Assembly (NCBI GenBank): GCA_021793155.1
Contig: JAJYTF010000006.1
Span: forward strand, 124,001 to 188,000
Length of the DNA stretch: 64,000 nucleotides
Direction of reading: 5' to 3'
From: Pseudomonadota bacterium
GTDB lineage: Bacteria > Pseudomonadota > Alphaproteobacteria > Rhodospirillales > Magnetospirillaceae
A program made the translations under genes and the position numbers. Of this stretch, positions 53,991 to 63,558 are shown piece by piece. The notes beneath the pieces were generated by a model. That model was not told the DNA's origin. It was given only the letters and a program-made list of their open reading frames with translations, and ran no database searches. The first letter of the stretch is position 1, and every line of letters begins with the position of its first letter.

Positions 53991-54929
53991 ATGTCGCGCG
54001 CAATCATCTTTCCGGGGCAGGGCTCGCAGGCTATCGGCATGGGGCGCGAACTGGCCGAGGCCTTCGCCGCCGCACGCTATGTCTTCGAAGAGGTGGACGA
54101 AGCGCTGAAGCAGAAGCTCTCTCGCATCATGTGGGAAGGGCCGGAAGCCGAACTGACGCTGACCGAGAATGCCCAGCCGGCGTTGATGGCCGTCAGCATG
54201 GCGGTGATCCGGATCCTGGCCGATCAGGGCGGCTGGCAGTTGGCGCAGCAGGCCTCTTTCGTCGCCGGCCATAGCCTCGGCGAATATTCCGCGTTGGCCG
54301 CGGCCGGGGCCTTCACCCTGGGCGACGCGGCACGGCTGTTGAAGACCCGGGGGCAGGCCATGCAGAAGGCGGTTCCCGTGGGCCAGGGCGCAATGGCGGC
54401 GTTGCTTGGCGTCGAACTGGAGCAGGCCCGCGCCATTGCCGCCGAGGCGGCCCAGGGCGAAGTCTGCGAAGCCGCCAACGACAATGCTCCCGGCCAGGTG
54501 GTGGTCAGTGGTTCCAAAGCCGCTGTCGAGCGCGCCATTGCCGTGGCCGCCAGCAAGGGGTTCAAGCGCGCGGTGCTGCTGCCGGTGTCCGCTCCCTTCC
54601 ATTGCGCCCTGATGCAGCCGGCCGCCGACACCATGGCCGAAGCCCTGGCCGGGGTGAGCCTGGCGGCCCCGTCGGTGCCGGTGGTGGCCAACGTCACCGC
54701 CACGGCGGTCAGCGAGCCTGAGGAGATCCGTCGGTTGCTGGTGGCACAGGTAACAGGGACGGTCCGCTGGCGCGAATGTATCCTTTATATGAAGGAGCAT
54801 GGTGTCGACAGTCTGGTGGAGGCGGGGGCAGGCAAGGTGCTGGCCGGCTTGGCCAAGCGCATCGACAAGGAAATCGCCGCCCAGTCCTTGCAGACACCGG
54901 CTGACATCGAGGCGTTCCTGAGAGGTTGA
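53991..54929 (+). CDS. fabD: Malonyl-CoA:ACP transacylase
   Basis: 312 residues. FPGQGSQAIGMG near the N-terminus, nucleophile S95 in GHSLGEYSA, catalytic His in SAPFHCALM, and TGTVRWRECILYM. Loads malonate onto ACP for fatty acid synthesis. Start ATG 53991; the frame is open upstream without homology. The 186-base spacer before it holds a TTGACT at 53932 and two copies of GGGGCGCTCAA but no certain promoter. First gene of fabD-fabG-acpP-fabF-mltG. Confidence 0.96.
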   Translation: MSRAIIFPGQGSQAIGMGRELAEAFAAARYVFEEVDEALKQKLSRIMWEGPEAELTLTENAQPALMAVSMAVIRILADQGGWQLAQQASFVAGHSLGEYSALAAAGAFTLGDAARLLKTRGQAMQKAVPVGQGAMAALLGVELEQARAIAAEAAQGEVCEAANDNAPGQVVVSGSKAAVERAIAVAASKGFKRAVLLPVSAPFHCALMQPAADTMAEALAGVSLAAPSVPVVANVTATAVSEPEEIRRLLVAQVTGTVRWRECILYMKEHGVDSLVEAGAGKVLAGLAKRIDKEIAAQSLQTPADIEAFLRG

Positions 54930-54943
54930 GGGGGAGGAAGACC

Positions 54944-55681
54944 GTGTTCGATCTTACCGGCAAGACGGCCCTGGTGACCGGCGCCTCGGGCGGCCTGGGC
55001 GGAGCCATCACCCAGGCGTTGCACGCCCAGGGGGCCACCGTCGCCCTGTCGGGCACCCGCCGCGAGGCTCTTGACGCCGTTTCCGCCCAGTTGGGCGAGC
55101 GGACCGTGGTGCTCGTCTCGAACCTCGCGGACCCGTCCGCCGTCGAGCAATTGGCCAAGGATGCCGAGGCCAAACTCGGCTCGCTCGACATCCTGGTCAA
55201 CAATGCCGGGCTGACCCGCGACGGGTTGGTACTGAGAATGAAGGACGAGGACTGGCAGACCGTCCTCGACGTCAATCTGACCGCCGCCTTCCGCCTGTCG
55301 CGCGCCGCCCTGCGCGGTATGATGAAGCGCCGCTGGGGCCGCATCATCAATATCACCTCGATCGTCGGGGTGACGGGCAATCCCGGCCAGGTGAACTATG
55401 CCGCTTCGAAGGCCGGAATGATCGGCATGTCGAAGTCGCTGGCCCAGGAAGTCGCGTCGCGGGGCATTACGGTGAACTGCATCGCGCCCGGCTTCATCAC
55501 CTCGGCGATGACCGAGGTGTTGAGCGACGAGCAGAAGGCCAAGCTGCTTTCCGGCATTCCCGTCGGCCGCATGGGCGAGCCCGACGAAATCGCTGCGGCG
55601 GTGGTCTATCTTGCCAGCGCGGAAGCCGCTTACGTTACCGGCCAGACCTTGCATGTCAACGGCGGCATGGCAATGATATGA
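54944..55681 (+). CDS. fabG: 3-oxoacyl-ACP reductase FabG
   Basis: 245 residues from GTG 54944, after GGGGAGGAAG. NADPH site TGASGGLG (12-19), NNAGLTRDGLVLRM, catalytic Ser-Tyr-Lys with YAASKAGMIGMSK, and the typical end TGQTLHVNGGMAMI. Starts 14 bases after fabD. Chosen over the other SDRs in the window as true FabG because of its operon. Confidence 0.96.
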   Translation: MFDLTGKTALVTGASGGLGGAITQALHAQGATVALSGTRREALDAVSAQLGERTVVLVSNLADPSAVEQLAKDAEAKLGSLDILVNNAGLTRDGLVLRMKDEDWQTVLDVNLTAAFRLSRAALRGMMKRRWGRIINITSIVGVTGNPGQVNYAASKAGMIGMSKSLAQEVASRGITVNCIAPGFITSAMTEVLSDEQKAKLLSGIPVGRMGEPDEIAAAVVYLASAEAAYVTGQTLHVNGGMAMI

Positions 55682-55714
55682 GCCCATTGGCGCCTTTGCC
55701 GGATGCTGGTCAAG

Positions 55715-55752
55715 CCGGGAAAAGTGTGCTACGTAACGGCACTTTTCGCCGG
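55715..55752. terminator. Hairpin between fabG and acpP
   Basis: CCGGGAAAAGTG (55715-55726) pairs with CACTTTTC-G-CCGG (55740-55752) with one bulged base, giving about a 12-bp stem and a 13-base loop. May partly terminate the fabDG message or act as a processing site, with acpP also having its own promoter downstream. Confidence 0.5.
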
Positions 55753-55827
55753 ACGGGGGGTCGGCCTGCCTCGCCCGCCTTTGTCCCATTTCCCTGCCAC
55801 AGTTAAGACTTTCGAGGGGTTTTACAC

Positions 55828-56061
55828 ATGTCTGATGTCGCCGAGCGGGTTAAGAAAATTGTCGTCGAGCACCTTGGTGTCGAGGAGTCCAAGGTCACCG
55901 AGACGGCGAGCTTCATCGACGATTTGGGCGCCGACAGCCTTGACACGGTGGAACTGGTGATGGCGTTCGAGGAAGAATTCGGCTGTGAAATTCCGGATGA
56001 CGCCGCCGAGAAGATTCTCACGGTGAAGGACGCCATCGATTTCATCCAGTCGCACAGCTGA
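55828..56061 (+). CDS. acpP: Acyl carrier protein
   Basis: 77 residues, acidic. Phosphopantetheine attachment at S37 in [14 protein letters not shown]. Carrier for fatty acid synthesis and for the BioC-initiated pimelate chain. Standard place between fabG and fabF. Confidence 0.98.
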   Translation: MSDVAERVKKIVVEHLGVEESKVTETASFIDDLGADSLDTVELVMAFEEEFGCEIPDDAAEKILTVKDAIDFIQSHS

Positions 56062-56140
56062 GGCGACTGGGCCCGCGTCGGCTCTCGAACAAGGGGTCGG
56101 CGCGGCAATGTTTCGCATGGGAAACGGATAAGCAGTAAGC

Positions 56141-57400
56141 ATGAGACGAGTCGTCGTCACCGGCCTCGGGATGGTCACGCCCTTGGGGGCTGGCCTGAAG
56201 GCCAACTGGGAACGCCTGACCAACGGGGTCTCTGGCCTTCGCGCCATTGAACATTTCGAGGTTTCCGACTTGCCGGCGAAAATCGCCGGGCTGGTGCCGA
56301 CCGGCGTCGGGGAGCCGCATCTGTTCAATCCCGACTCCGTGGTGACCCCCAAGGATCGCCGCCGCATGGACGACTTCATCGTCTATGGCCTGGCCGCTGC
56401 CACCGAAGCGATCGAAGATGCGGGCTGGACCCCGCAGGACGATCTGTCGCGCGAGCGGACCGGCGTGATGATCGGGTCGGGCATCGGCGGATTGCCATCC
56501 ATCGCCGCGGGTGCAGTGACCTTGGCGGAAAGCGGTCCGCGCAGGATTTCGCCCTTCTTCATTCCGGCAGCGCTGATCAATCTGGCCTCCGGCCATGTGT
56601 CGATCAAATACGGCTTCAAAGGCCCCAACCATGCGGTGGTGACCGCCTGTTCGACCGGCGCTCACGCCATCGGCGATGCAGCGCGGCTGATCATGTTCGA
56701 TGATGCCGACGTGATGGTTGCCGGCGGCGCGGAAGCGGCGGTGTGCCGGATCGGCATCGCCGGTTTCGCCGCGGCGCGTGCCCTGTCCACCGGCTTCAAC
56801 GATACGCCGACCAAGGCCTCGCGCCCCTGGGACAAGGATCGCGACGGGTTCGTCATGGGTGAGGGCTCGGGCATCGTCGTGCTCGAGGAATACGAGCACG
56901 CCAAGCGCCGTGGCGCCAAGATCTACGCCGAGGTGATCGGTTACGGCATGTCCGGCGACGCCCATCACATCACCGCGCCGGCGGAAGATGGCAACGGCGG
57001 TTTCCGTTCGATGCGCAACGCCATCAAGCGGGCTGGCATCAATCTCGAAGAAATCGACTACATCAACGCCCACGGGACCTCCACTCCCTTGGGCGACGAG
57101 ATCGAACTGGGAGCGGTCAAGCGGCTGTTCGGCGACCACGCCTACAAGCTGTCGATGTCCTCGACCAAGTCTGCCATCGGCCATCTGCTGGGGGCCGCGG
57201 GCAGCGTCGAGGCGATCTATTCCATCATGGCGATCAACCACGGGATCGTTCCGCCGACATTGAATCTGGAAAACCCGTCGGAAAGCTGCGACATCGACCT
57301 GGTGCCGTTGCGGGCGAAGGAGCGCAAGGTGAAAGTTGCCTTGTCGAACTCCTTCGGCTTCGGCGGGACCAATGCCTCATTGATTTTCAGGGCAGTCTAG
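56141..57400 (+). CDS. fabF: 3-oxoacyl-ACP synthase II
   Basis: 419 residues. Catalytic C170 in TACSTGAHAIGDA, His residues in NAHGTSTPLGD and AIGHLLGAAG, and the C-terminal NSFGFGGTNASLIF. Elongating condensing enzyme of type II fatty acid synthesis. Follows acpP by 79 bases and precedes mltG by 7. Confidence 0.97.
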   Translation: MRRVVVTGLGMVTPLGAGLKANWERLTNGVSGLRAIEHFEVSDLPAKIAGLVPTGVGEPHLFNPDSVVTPKDRRRMDDFIVYGLAAATEAIEDAGWTPQDDLSRERTGVMIGSGIGGLPSIAAGAVTLAESGPRRISPFFIPAALINLASGHVSIKYGFKGPNHAVVTACSTGAHAIGDAARLIMFDDADVMVAGGAEAAVCRIGIAGFAAARALSTGFNDTPTKASRPWDKDRDGFVMGEGSGIVVLEEYEHAKRRGAKIYAEVIGYGMSGDAHHITAPAEDGNGGFRSMRNAIKRAGINLEEIDYINAHGTSTPLGDEIELGAVKRLFGDHAYKLSMSSTKSAIGHLLGAAGSVEAIYSIMAINHGIVPPTLNLENPSESCDIDLVPLRAKERKVKVALSNSFGFGGTNASLIFRAV

Positions 57401-57407
57401 ATACTCG

Positions 57408-58421
57408 ATGAAACGCTGGATCACCCGCCTTGTCGTCGTCCTGGCCTTGGCCGGGGCGGTGACGGGCGGCTTTCTGGCTTGGTGCGCCGCGCGGATGAGC
57501 GAGCCCGGCCCGGCTGCCGCTCCGACCACCGTCGTCATTCCACATGGCGCGAATTCCGCCGGAATCGCCCAACTTCTCAAGGAAGCGGGCGTCGTCGAGC
57601 GGCCGTGGCTTTTTCTGCTCGAGACCCATTTGGGTGCCAAACAAGGACTGAGGGCCGGCGAATACGGTTTCCCCGCCCATGTCAGTCTGGCGTCGGTCAT
57701 CGACATGATGCATCGTGGACAGGTGGTGATACATCGGTTCACCGTAGCCGAGGGGCTCACCGTCTACCAGGTTCTGGCCGCCTTGCGCCAAGCCGAAGGC
57801 TTGTCCGGCAAGATCGAGATGCCGCCCGACGAGGGTAGCCTGATGCCGCAGACCTATTTTTATTCGTTCGGCGACAGCCGCGACGGGCTGATCAACCGGA
57901 TGACCCGCGCCATGAACGAGGCGATCGATGAGATGTGGCCGCAACGCGCGGCCGGCCTGCCGCTGTCCAATAAGATCGAGGCTTTGGTGCTGGCCTCGAT
58001 CGTCGAGCGCGAGACGGCCATCCCCGAAGAACGCCCACACATCGCCGCGGTTTTTCTCAACCGGCTGAAACAGCATATGAAACTGCAGTCCGACCCGACG
58101 GTGATCTATGCGGTGAGCCACGGCGAAGGCCTGCTCGACCACGCCTTGAGCCACGACGAACTGGCGACCGCCAGCCCATTCAACACCTATGCGGTGGAAG
58201 GCCTGCCCCCAGGACCGATCTGCAACCCGGGCCGGGCCAGCCTGCAAGCGGTTCTGCATCCCTTGGCCAGCGACGATCTCTATTTCGTCGCCGACGGTTC
58301 GGGGGGCCACGTCTTCGCCAAGACGCTGGGGGAGCATAACCGGAACGTCGCTCGGCTGCGTCGCATGGAGGACGGAACTCTTCCGCCGCCGGCGGTCAAG
58401 AAGGTGAAGTCGGCGCGCTGA
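57408..58421 (+). CDS. mltG: Endolytic murein transglycosylase MltG
   Basis: 337 residues. One N-terminal membrane helix (about 7-26), a LysM-like region with VVIPHGANSAGIAQLLKEAG, then the YceG catalytic domain: FTVAEGLTVYQVL, catalytic E200 in LASIVERET, VFLNRLKQHMKLQSDPTVIY and YAVEGLPPGPICNPG. Cleaves nascent glycan strands in the periplasm. Conserved partner of fabF in alphaproteobacteria. Confidence 0.94.
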   Translation: MKRWITRLVVVLALAGAVTGGFLAWCAARMSEPGPAAAPTTVVIPHGANSAGIAQLLKEAGVVERPWLFLLETHLGAKQGLRAGEYGFPAHVSLASVIDMMHRGQVVIHRFTVAEGLTVYQVLAALRQAEGLSGKIEMPPDEGSLMPQTYFYSFGDSRDGLINRMTRAMNEAIDEMWPQRAAGLPLSNKIEALVLASIVERETAIPEERPHIAAVFLNRLKQHMKLQSDPTVIYAVSHGEGLLDHALSHDELATASPFNTYAVEGLPPGPICNPGRASLQAVLHPLASDDLYFVADGSGGHVFAKTLGEHNRNVARLRRMEDGTLPPPAVKKVKSAR

Positions 58422-58433
58422 TTGGAGCGAACA

Positions 58434-60581
58434 GTGTCGGACGGCAAGGGATCTATCCGGGTTGCTTCGCCTGTGGCTCGCAAAGACGTCACGGTGAGCG
58501 GAGCGAAGCAGCCCGGCAGCGCCAAGGACATTTTCTCTCATCGCAAATACTGGGCCCATCGCTTCGGGACGGCGCCGTTCCTGCCCATGGCGCGCGACGA
58601 GATGGAGCGACTGGGTTGGGATTCCTGCGACATCATCCTGGTTACCGGCGATGCCTATATCGACCATCCGAGCTTCGGCATGGCCATCATCGGGCGTGTC
58701 CTGGAAGCGCAAGGCTTCCGCGTCGGCATCATCGCCCAGCCGGACTGGACATCGGCCGAGGCGTTCCGGGTCCTTGGCCGGCCCAACCTGTTTTTCGGAG
58801 TGACGGCGGGCAACATGGATTCCATGGTGAACCGCTACACCGCCGACCGGCGCCTCCGCCACAACGACAGCTATACACCGGGTGACGAAGGCGGCAAGCG
58901 CCCGGATCGCAGCGTCATCGTCTATTCCCAGCGCTGCCGCGAGGCCTATGCCGACACCCCGATCGTCATCGGCGGCATTGAGGCGTCGCTGCGCCGCATT
59001 GCCCATTACGACTACTGGTCCGACAAGGTTCGGCGCTCGGTTCTGGTGGACAGCAAGGCCGACCTGCTGGTGTTCGGCAATGCCGAGAGGGCCATCGTCG
59101 AGATCGCCCATCGTGCCGCCAAAGGCGAAGCGCCGAGTCGGATGAAGGATATTCGCGGGACCGCATTTCTGTGCGACGTCGTGCCCGACGAGTGGTCGGT
59201 CGTTCCTTGCGACCATCTCGACGATGTCGAGGGCGCGGGCGGCACGCCACGCGCTGCCTCGGCGGAACGTTCGGTGGTCCGGCTGCCAGCCTTCGAGCAG
59301 GTGCGCGACGACCCGGTCCTTTATGCCCATGCCTCGCGGCTCTTGCATCAGGAGAGCAATCCCGGCAATGCCCGGCCGCTGGTCCAGCGCCACGGCGACA
59401 AAGAGTTGTGGCTCAATCCGCCGCCGATCCCGCTGACGACGGTTGAGATGGACCGCGTCTACGGCCTGCCTTACGCGCGGGCACCTCATCCGGCCTATGG
59501 CGGAGCCCGCATCCCCGCCTGGGAAATGATCCGTTTCTCCATCAACATCATGCGGGGCTGTTTCGGTGGCTGCTCGTTCTGTTCGATCACCGAACACGAA
59601 GGCCGCGTCATCCAAAGCCGTTCCGAAGCCTCGATCCTACGGGAAATCGAGGACATCCGTGACAAGGTGGTGGGCTTTACCGGCGTCATCTCCGATCTTG
59701 GCGGCCCGACCGCCAACATGTACCGCATGGCCTGCAAGGACAAGAAGATCGAGGCCATCTGCCGCCGGCCGTCTTGCGTCTATCCCGACATCTGCAAGAA
59801 CCTCGACACCAGCCATGACGCGCTGATCCAGCTTTACCGCAAGGCCCGCGCCCTGCCCGGGGTCAAGAAGGTGCTGATCGCCTCCGGCCTGCGTTACGAT
59901 CTGGCCGTACGCAGCCCGGCCTATGTCAAGGAGTTGGTCTCTCACCATGTGGGCGGGTATTTGAAGATCGCCCCCGAGCATACGGAAGCCGGGCCGCTGT
60001 CGAAGATGATGAAGCCGGGGATCGGGACATATGATCGATTCAAGGCGATGTTCGACAAATATGCCGTCGAAGCCGGCAAGGAACTCTATCTCATCCCCTA
60101 TTTCATCGCGGCCCATCCCGGGACCACCGACGAGGATATGATGAACCTGGCGCTGTGGCTGAAGCGTAACGGCTATCGTGCCGACCAGGTGCAGACCTTC
60201 CTTCCGTCGCCCATGTCGGTATCGGCGGCGATGTACCACAGCGGCTTGAACAGCTTGCGGCCGGTACGGCGCAACGGTTCGGAATCCGTCTTCACCGCCA
60301 AGGGCCTCAAGCAGCGGCGCCTGCACAAGGCATTCCTGCGCTATCACGACGCCGAAAACTGGCCGACCTTGCGCGAGGCGCTGAAACGCATGGGGCGGGC
60401 CGATCTGATCGGGCCAGGCAAACATCAGCTGGTGCCGGCCTGGCAGCCGGCGGGAACCGGCCAGTCGGGCGGCGAAGGGGGACGCTCGGGCCGCAAGCAC
60501 GGGGGACAGAAGTTCTTTACCCAGCACACCACCCAGTCCCGCCGGCCGGGCTTGAAGCGGAAGCCGCCCATGTCATCCTGA
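58434..60581 (+). CDS. YgiQ family radical SAM protein
   Basis: 715 residues from GTG 58434, with GGAG 6 bases upstream; a TTG four codons earlier is open. The radical SAM cluster cysteines are C376, C380 and C383 in [10 protein letters not shown]. Family segments: [52 protein letters not shown]. The C-terminus is basic and Gly-rich. Substrate unknown. Residues about 9-28 are encoded by an imperfect 60-bp palindromic repeat (58457-58516), an insertion not expected in this family, whose homology begins near 'FSHRKYW'. Confidence 0.92.
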   Translation: MSDGKGSIRVASPVARKDVTVSGAKQPGSAKDIFSHRKYWAHRFGTAPFLPMARDEMERLGWDSCDIILVTGDAYIDHPSFGMAIIGRVLEAQGFRVGIIAQPDWTSAEAFRVLGRPNLFFGVTAGNMDSMVNRYTADRRLRHNDSYTPGDEGGKRPDRSVIVYSQRCREAYADTPIVIGGIEASLRRIAHYDYWSDKVRRSVLVDSKADLLVFGNAERAIVEIAHRAAKGEAPSRMKDIRGTAFLCDVVPDEWSVVPCDHLDDVEGAGGTPRAASAERSVVRLPAFEQVRDDPVLYAHASRLLHQESNPGNARPLVQRHGDKELWLNPPPIPLTTVEMDRVYGLPYARAPHPAYGGARIPAWEMIRFSINIMRGCFGGCSFCSITEHEGRVIQSRSEASILREIEDIRDKVVGFTGVISDLGGPTANMYRMACKDKKIEAICRRPSCVYPDICKNLDTSHDALIQLYRKARALPGVKKVLIASGLRYDLAVRSPAYVKELVSHHVGGYLKIAPEHTEAGPLSKMMKPGIGTYDRFKAMFDKYAVEAGKELYLIPYFIAAHPGTTDEDMMNLALWLKRNGYRADQVQTFLPSPMSVSAAMYHSGLNSLRPVRRNGSESVFTAKGLKQRRLHKAFLRYHDAENWPTLREALKRMGRADLIGPGKHQLVPAWQPAGTGQSGGEGGRSGRKHGGQKFFTQHTTQSRRPGLKRKPPMSS
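58457..58516. repeat. Palindromic repeat embedded in the YgiQ coding sequence
   Basis: Outer arms 58457-58470 and 58503-58516 pair at 14 of 14 positions (one G-T). Further in, GCTC and GACG pairs continue to the centre at GACGTC. The right half, CGTCACGGTGAGCGGAGCG, closely matches the left arm of the intergenic element at 20579, so it is the same family in inside-out arrangement. The reading frame passes through it. Confidence 0.7.
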
Positions 60582-60600
60582 GGTTTTCAAGCCTCAGGAT
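60575..60600. terminator. Bidirectional terminator carrying both stop codons
   Basis: ATCCTGAGG (60575-60583) and CCTCAGGAT (60592-60600) form a perfect 9-bp stem with loop TTTTCAAG. The TGA of the YgiQ gene (60579-60581) is in the left arm and the TGA of the minus-strand kinase gene (60594-60596) is in the right arm. Confidence 0.65.
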
Positions 60601-61490
60601 AATGGTTCCTCCGCCCTCCACAGCCAGGCCGCGCCTCGGACGCCGCTGGAGTCGCCGTGTTTAGGTGGCAGCAGCAGGGTGGCCACGCTGTCGGAGAACA
60701 CCCATTTGCCCCACAGCCGCGGCACGGTTTCGTACAGTCGCCGAAGGTTGGACAGACCGCCGCCCAGGACGATCGCATGGGGGTCGAGGATGTTGATTAC
60801 CGAGGCCAAGGCACGGGCCAGGCGTTTCTCATAGCGGACCAGGCTGGCTTCGCTCTCGACATCGCCGGCGACGGCGATGTCGGCGGCGGCGAGGCCGCGG
60901 TCATCGTCGCGCGACAGGCCGGGGCCCGAAAGGAATGTCTCGATGCAGCCGGAGCGCCCACAATAGCAGGGCGGCCCGGGGCGTTCGCCGTCGTCCGCCC
61001 AGGGCAGGGGATTATGCCCCCATTCGCCGGCGATGGCGTTGGGACCGCCGACCAGGCGACCGCCGACCACGATCCCGCCGCCGACCCCGGTCCCGAGGAT
61101 CACCCCGAATACCACGGGCAGGCCGGCGGCGGTGCCGTCGCTAGCTTCCGAGAGGGCGAAGCAGTCCGCGTCATTGGCCAGCCGAACCGGACGGCCAAGG
61201 GCTGCGGCCAGGTCGCGGTCAAGCGCTCGGCCGATCAGCCAGGTGGAATTGGCGTTCTTCACCAGGCCGGTCGCCGGGGAAATGGTCCCCGGAATGCCGA
61301 CGCCGACGCTTGCCGTGCCGCTTAATGCGCTTTCCGCGCCCTCCACCAGTTGTCGGATGGTGCGGATCGTCCCGTCGTAGCTGCCGGTCTCGGTTGGCAG
61401 ACGGCGACGCCACAGTTCCATTCCGTCCGCGGCTATGGCCAAGCCCTCGGTCTTGGTGCCGCCGAGGTCGATGCCCAGACGGAACTTCAT
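60594..61490 (-). CDS. ROK-family sugar kinase (fructokinase/N-acetylglucosamine kinase type)
   Basis: 298 residues from ATG 61490. ATP-binding DLGGTKTE (8-15), catalytic Asp in ANDAD (D107), and a zinc site of H159 with C175, C177 and C182 in CYCGRSGCIE. LGTGVGGGI and the C-terminal IVLGGGLSN complete the ROK pattern. Phosphorylates a hexose or aminosugar; which one is not readable. ATG overlaps the upstream ADP-ribosylglycohydrolase-like stop, so the two are coupled. Confidence 0.9.
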   Translation of the reverse strand: MKFRLGIDLGGTKTEGLAIAADGMELWRRRLPTETGSYDGTIRTIRQLVEGAESALSGTASVGVGIPGTISPATGLVKNANSTWLIGRALDRDLAAALGRPVRLANDADCFALSEASDGTAAGLPVVFGVILGTGVGGGIVVGGRLVGGPNAIAGEWGHNPLPWADDGERPGPPCYCGRSGCIETFLSGPGLSRDDDRGLAAADIAVAGDVESEASLVRYEKRLARALASVINILDPHAIVLGGGLSNLRRLYETVPRLWGKWVFSDSVATLLLPPKHGDSSGVRGAAWLWRAEEPLS

Positions 61491-62491
61491 GGACCGCAGC
61501 AGACTTCGTGACAGGCATTGGCTAGCGCCACCAGATCGTCGCGCCGCCAATTGCCGTGGTCATTCAGGCGGCCGGCGAGTGCCGGCGGGATCGCCGCCAC
61601 GCCGTGCCGGGCGCCGAGCAGGCCGCCAGCCATGGCCGCTGTGGTGTCCACATCGCCGCCGGCCTCGATGGCTAGCGCCACGGCTGTCGTGAAATCGTCG
61701 GGATGTTTGAGGAATGAGTACAGCGCCCAGATCACTGAAGAGACGACGAAGGCCGAGATGCCACCGCGCCATTGGCTGTCAACGCCGGGCGGCAAACCCA
61801 GCCGCGAGGCTGTCTCGGCCGCCTGCCGCGGCGGCTGCATCAACATGTCTTCCAGGCAGCGCAGTCCGGTCGCCAGCGACGGATCGACCCCCTGCGTCCA
61901 CTGGCGCAATGGCGCGAGAAACTCCTCGGCCACCGGCCGGGCATTGCGTGAAGCCAGCGCAACCGCGCCAGCCAGAGCCACCGCGCCGGCCGAGCAGCGT
62001 CGGTCGGCGTGGGTGATGACGCTTTGCTCGCAGGCCGCCTGAATCAGGCGGCCTGGATCGTCTCCGTAGATCAGACCCAAAACGCCGGCACGCACGGCGC
62101 TGGCGTTGCCGGCGGCCGGCGCCGGAGTTCCCGCCTCGCGCCAGGACATGCCGGTGGCCAGCCGCCTGGCTGCCTCTTCGGTGGCATGGCCGTGGCCAAC
62201 CACCCGGTCCTCGGTGAACAGGGCGACGATACGCCGCGCATAGTCCTCGGGATCAAAGCCGGCGCAGGCGACGAAGCTTTCCATCAATTCGCGGGCCATT
62301 TGCGATTCGTCGGAATACTGGCCGAAGCTGAAACCGTTGCGGGTGAGCCGGGGCAATTTCCCGGCACGAATCACGTCGTCGGCATATTGCGCGCAAACAT
62401 GGGGTGCCTCGCCCTCCACCAGGAAACCGAGAGCGTCGCCCAGACATTGGCCGAGGATGAACCCGGCGAAGCGGTCGGCCGGGGGGATCAT
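61487..62491 (-). CDS. ADP-ribosylglycohydrolase (DraG/ARH) family protein
   Basis: 334 residues. All-helical ARH fold: N-terminal DRFAGFILGQCLGDALGFLVEG with E26, the metal motif YSDESQMA (59-66) and C-terminal GGDVDTTAAMAGGLLG. The first motif is Ser-Asp-Glu-Ser where characterised ARH enzymes have Thr-Asp-Asp-Thr, a conservative change at a metal ligand. It should hydrolyse an ADP-ribosyl (or related glycosidic) bond. Not the nitrogenase-specific DraG by context or length. ATGA overlaps on both sides within a four-gene operon. Confidence 0.85.
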   Translation of the reverse strand: MIPPADRFAGFILGQCLGDALGFLVEGEAPHVCAQYADDVIRAGKLPRLTRNGFSFGQYSDESQMARELMESFVACAGFDPEDYARRIVALFTEDRVVGHGHATEEAARRLATGMSWREAGTPAPAAGNASAVRAGVLGLIYGDDPGRLIQAACEQSVITHADRRCSAGAVALAGAVALASRNARPVAEEFLAPLRQWTQGVDPSLATGLRCLEDMLMQPPRQAAETASRLGLPPGVDSQWRGGISAFVVSSVIWALYSFLKHPDDFTTAVALAIEAGGDVDTTAAMAGGLLGARHGVAAIPPALAGRLNDHGNWRRDDLVALANACHEVCCGP

Positions 62492-63558
62492 GGCGGAGCC
62501 CCCCCTTCTTTCGGTGAGCGGTCCAGCCGGTCATGCGGAGAGGTCGTGGACGGGCGTTGCTTATGAGGCATGGCGAACTCCGCCACCAGGGGGGCGTGGT
62601 AGCTGTCCGGCGGCCATTGCACCAGGGTCGGAGAGACCAATTCGTCGCCCAGCGCCTCGTTGTGCGCCTCGGAGGCGACGAAGAAGCCCAACAGGCGCCG
62701 TGACACCAGGATATGGTCGAGCATCAGCCGGCGTCCATGATGAATCACCGAATGGCGCTGGCTGTCGGGCAGGCTGCGCTCGACGGGGACCAGGGTGCGG
62801 GCGGCCAGATGGCCGTTGCAGGTGTCCTCCTCGTCGCCGCGCAAAGTGCGCAGTGGCGCCTCGCGGTCGTCGGCGTTGAAGTCACCACAGACGCAGATCA
62901 GCGCGGCGGGGTCGCGGTCGAAAATCGTCTCAACGGCCAGGCGGGCCTCCAGCGCCTGGCCGGCCCCTTTGACCGTGGCCAGGAAGAATCCTTCGGCCCA
63001 ACTGCCTACCGAACTCCAGACGCCGTGCTCTTTTTGTCCGGCCAGGAAGGCGGCGCGGGGCGCGCGCAGGTGAAGGTTCAGCACATGCAGGCGCTGGCCC
63101 TCGTCGAGCGCCACGGTTGCCTGCAACAGTGGACGATCCCATTCGATCAGTACCTCTTCACCTCCCACCGAGCGGGCATCGTAGCGCGGCGGGGCGACCA
63201 GTTCGTGCCATGTCTGGCTCTGGTCCAGGATGGGCAGGCGTGAGAGGATCACCAGGTTGTGCCGGTCGGAGAAACGCTGTCCCGCCCGGTTGACCGAGAC
63301 CACGCGATGGTAGGACTGGTAGCCGCTCTGTTCGAGTAGGCTGTCCAGGGCGGTCAACTGGCGTGGTCCGTGGCGGCTCTCTTCCCGCGCGTTGACCTCC
63401 TGCAGGCAGATAATGTCGGCGCGCAGACGGGTGAGCTGCGGGGCCAGCACGGCGAGGCGGTCGGCAAAGTCTCCGCCCGCCTGCACCCGGTCGTCGAGGC
63501 TTTCCAGATTGAAGGTGGCGATTCGCAGGCGACGAGCCATGTCCACCCCGGAATTCAT
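62488..63558 (-). CDS. Endonuclease/exonuclease/phosphatase family protein
   Basis: 356 residues from ATG 63558, chosen because it overlaps the kinase stop (ATGA); ATG 63540 is an alternative. EEP fold with LRIATFNLESLDD, metal Glu in ICLQEVNAREE, HVLNLHLRAPR, CVCGDFNADD and the C-terminal RLMLDHILVSRR. No signal peptide or membrane helix, so cytoplasmic. May act on nucleic acid, a nucleotide or a phosphodiester metabolite. Coupled to the ARH-family gene downstream. Confidence 0.85.
   Translation of the reverse strand: MNSGVDMARRLRIATFNLESLDDRVQAGGDFADRLAVLAPQLTRLRADIICLQEVNAREESRHGPRQLTALDSLLEQSGYQSYHRVVSVNRAGQRFSDRHNLVILSRLPILDQSQTWHELVAPPRYDARSVGGEEVLIEWDRPLLQATVALDEGQRLHVLNLHLRAPRAAFLAGQKEHGVWSSVGSWAEGFFLATVKGAGQALEARLAVETIFDRDPAALICVCGDFNADDREAPLRTLRGDEEDTCNGHLAARTLVPVERSLPDSQRHSVIHHGRRLMLDHILVSRRLLGFFVASEAHNEALGDELVSPTLVQWPPDSYHAPLVAEFAMPHKQRPSTTSPHDRLDRSPKEGGAPP

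Noticed and set aside
57387-59615. 742-residue minus-strand open frame
   Set aside because: It runs antisense to mltG and the YgiQ gene, whose motifs are certain. Its composition (His/Asp/Gly/Arg-rich) is the usual product of reading GC-rich codons backwards.
61487-62491. DraG of the nitrogenase ADP-ribosylation system
   Set aside because: No draT or nif gene is near, the protein is longer than DraG, and the metal motif differs; only family membership is supported.
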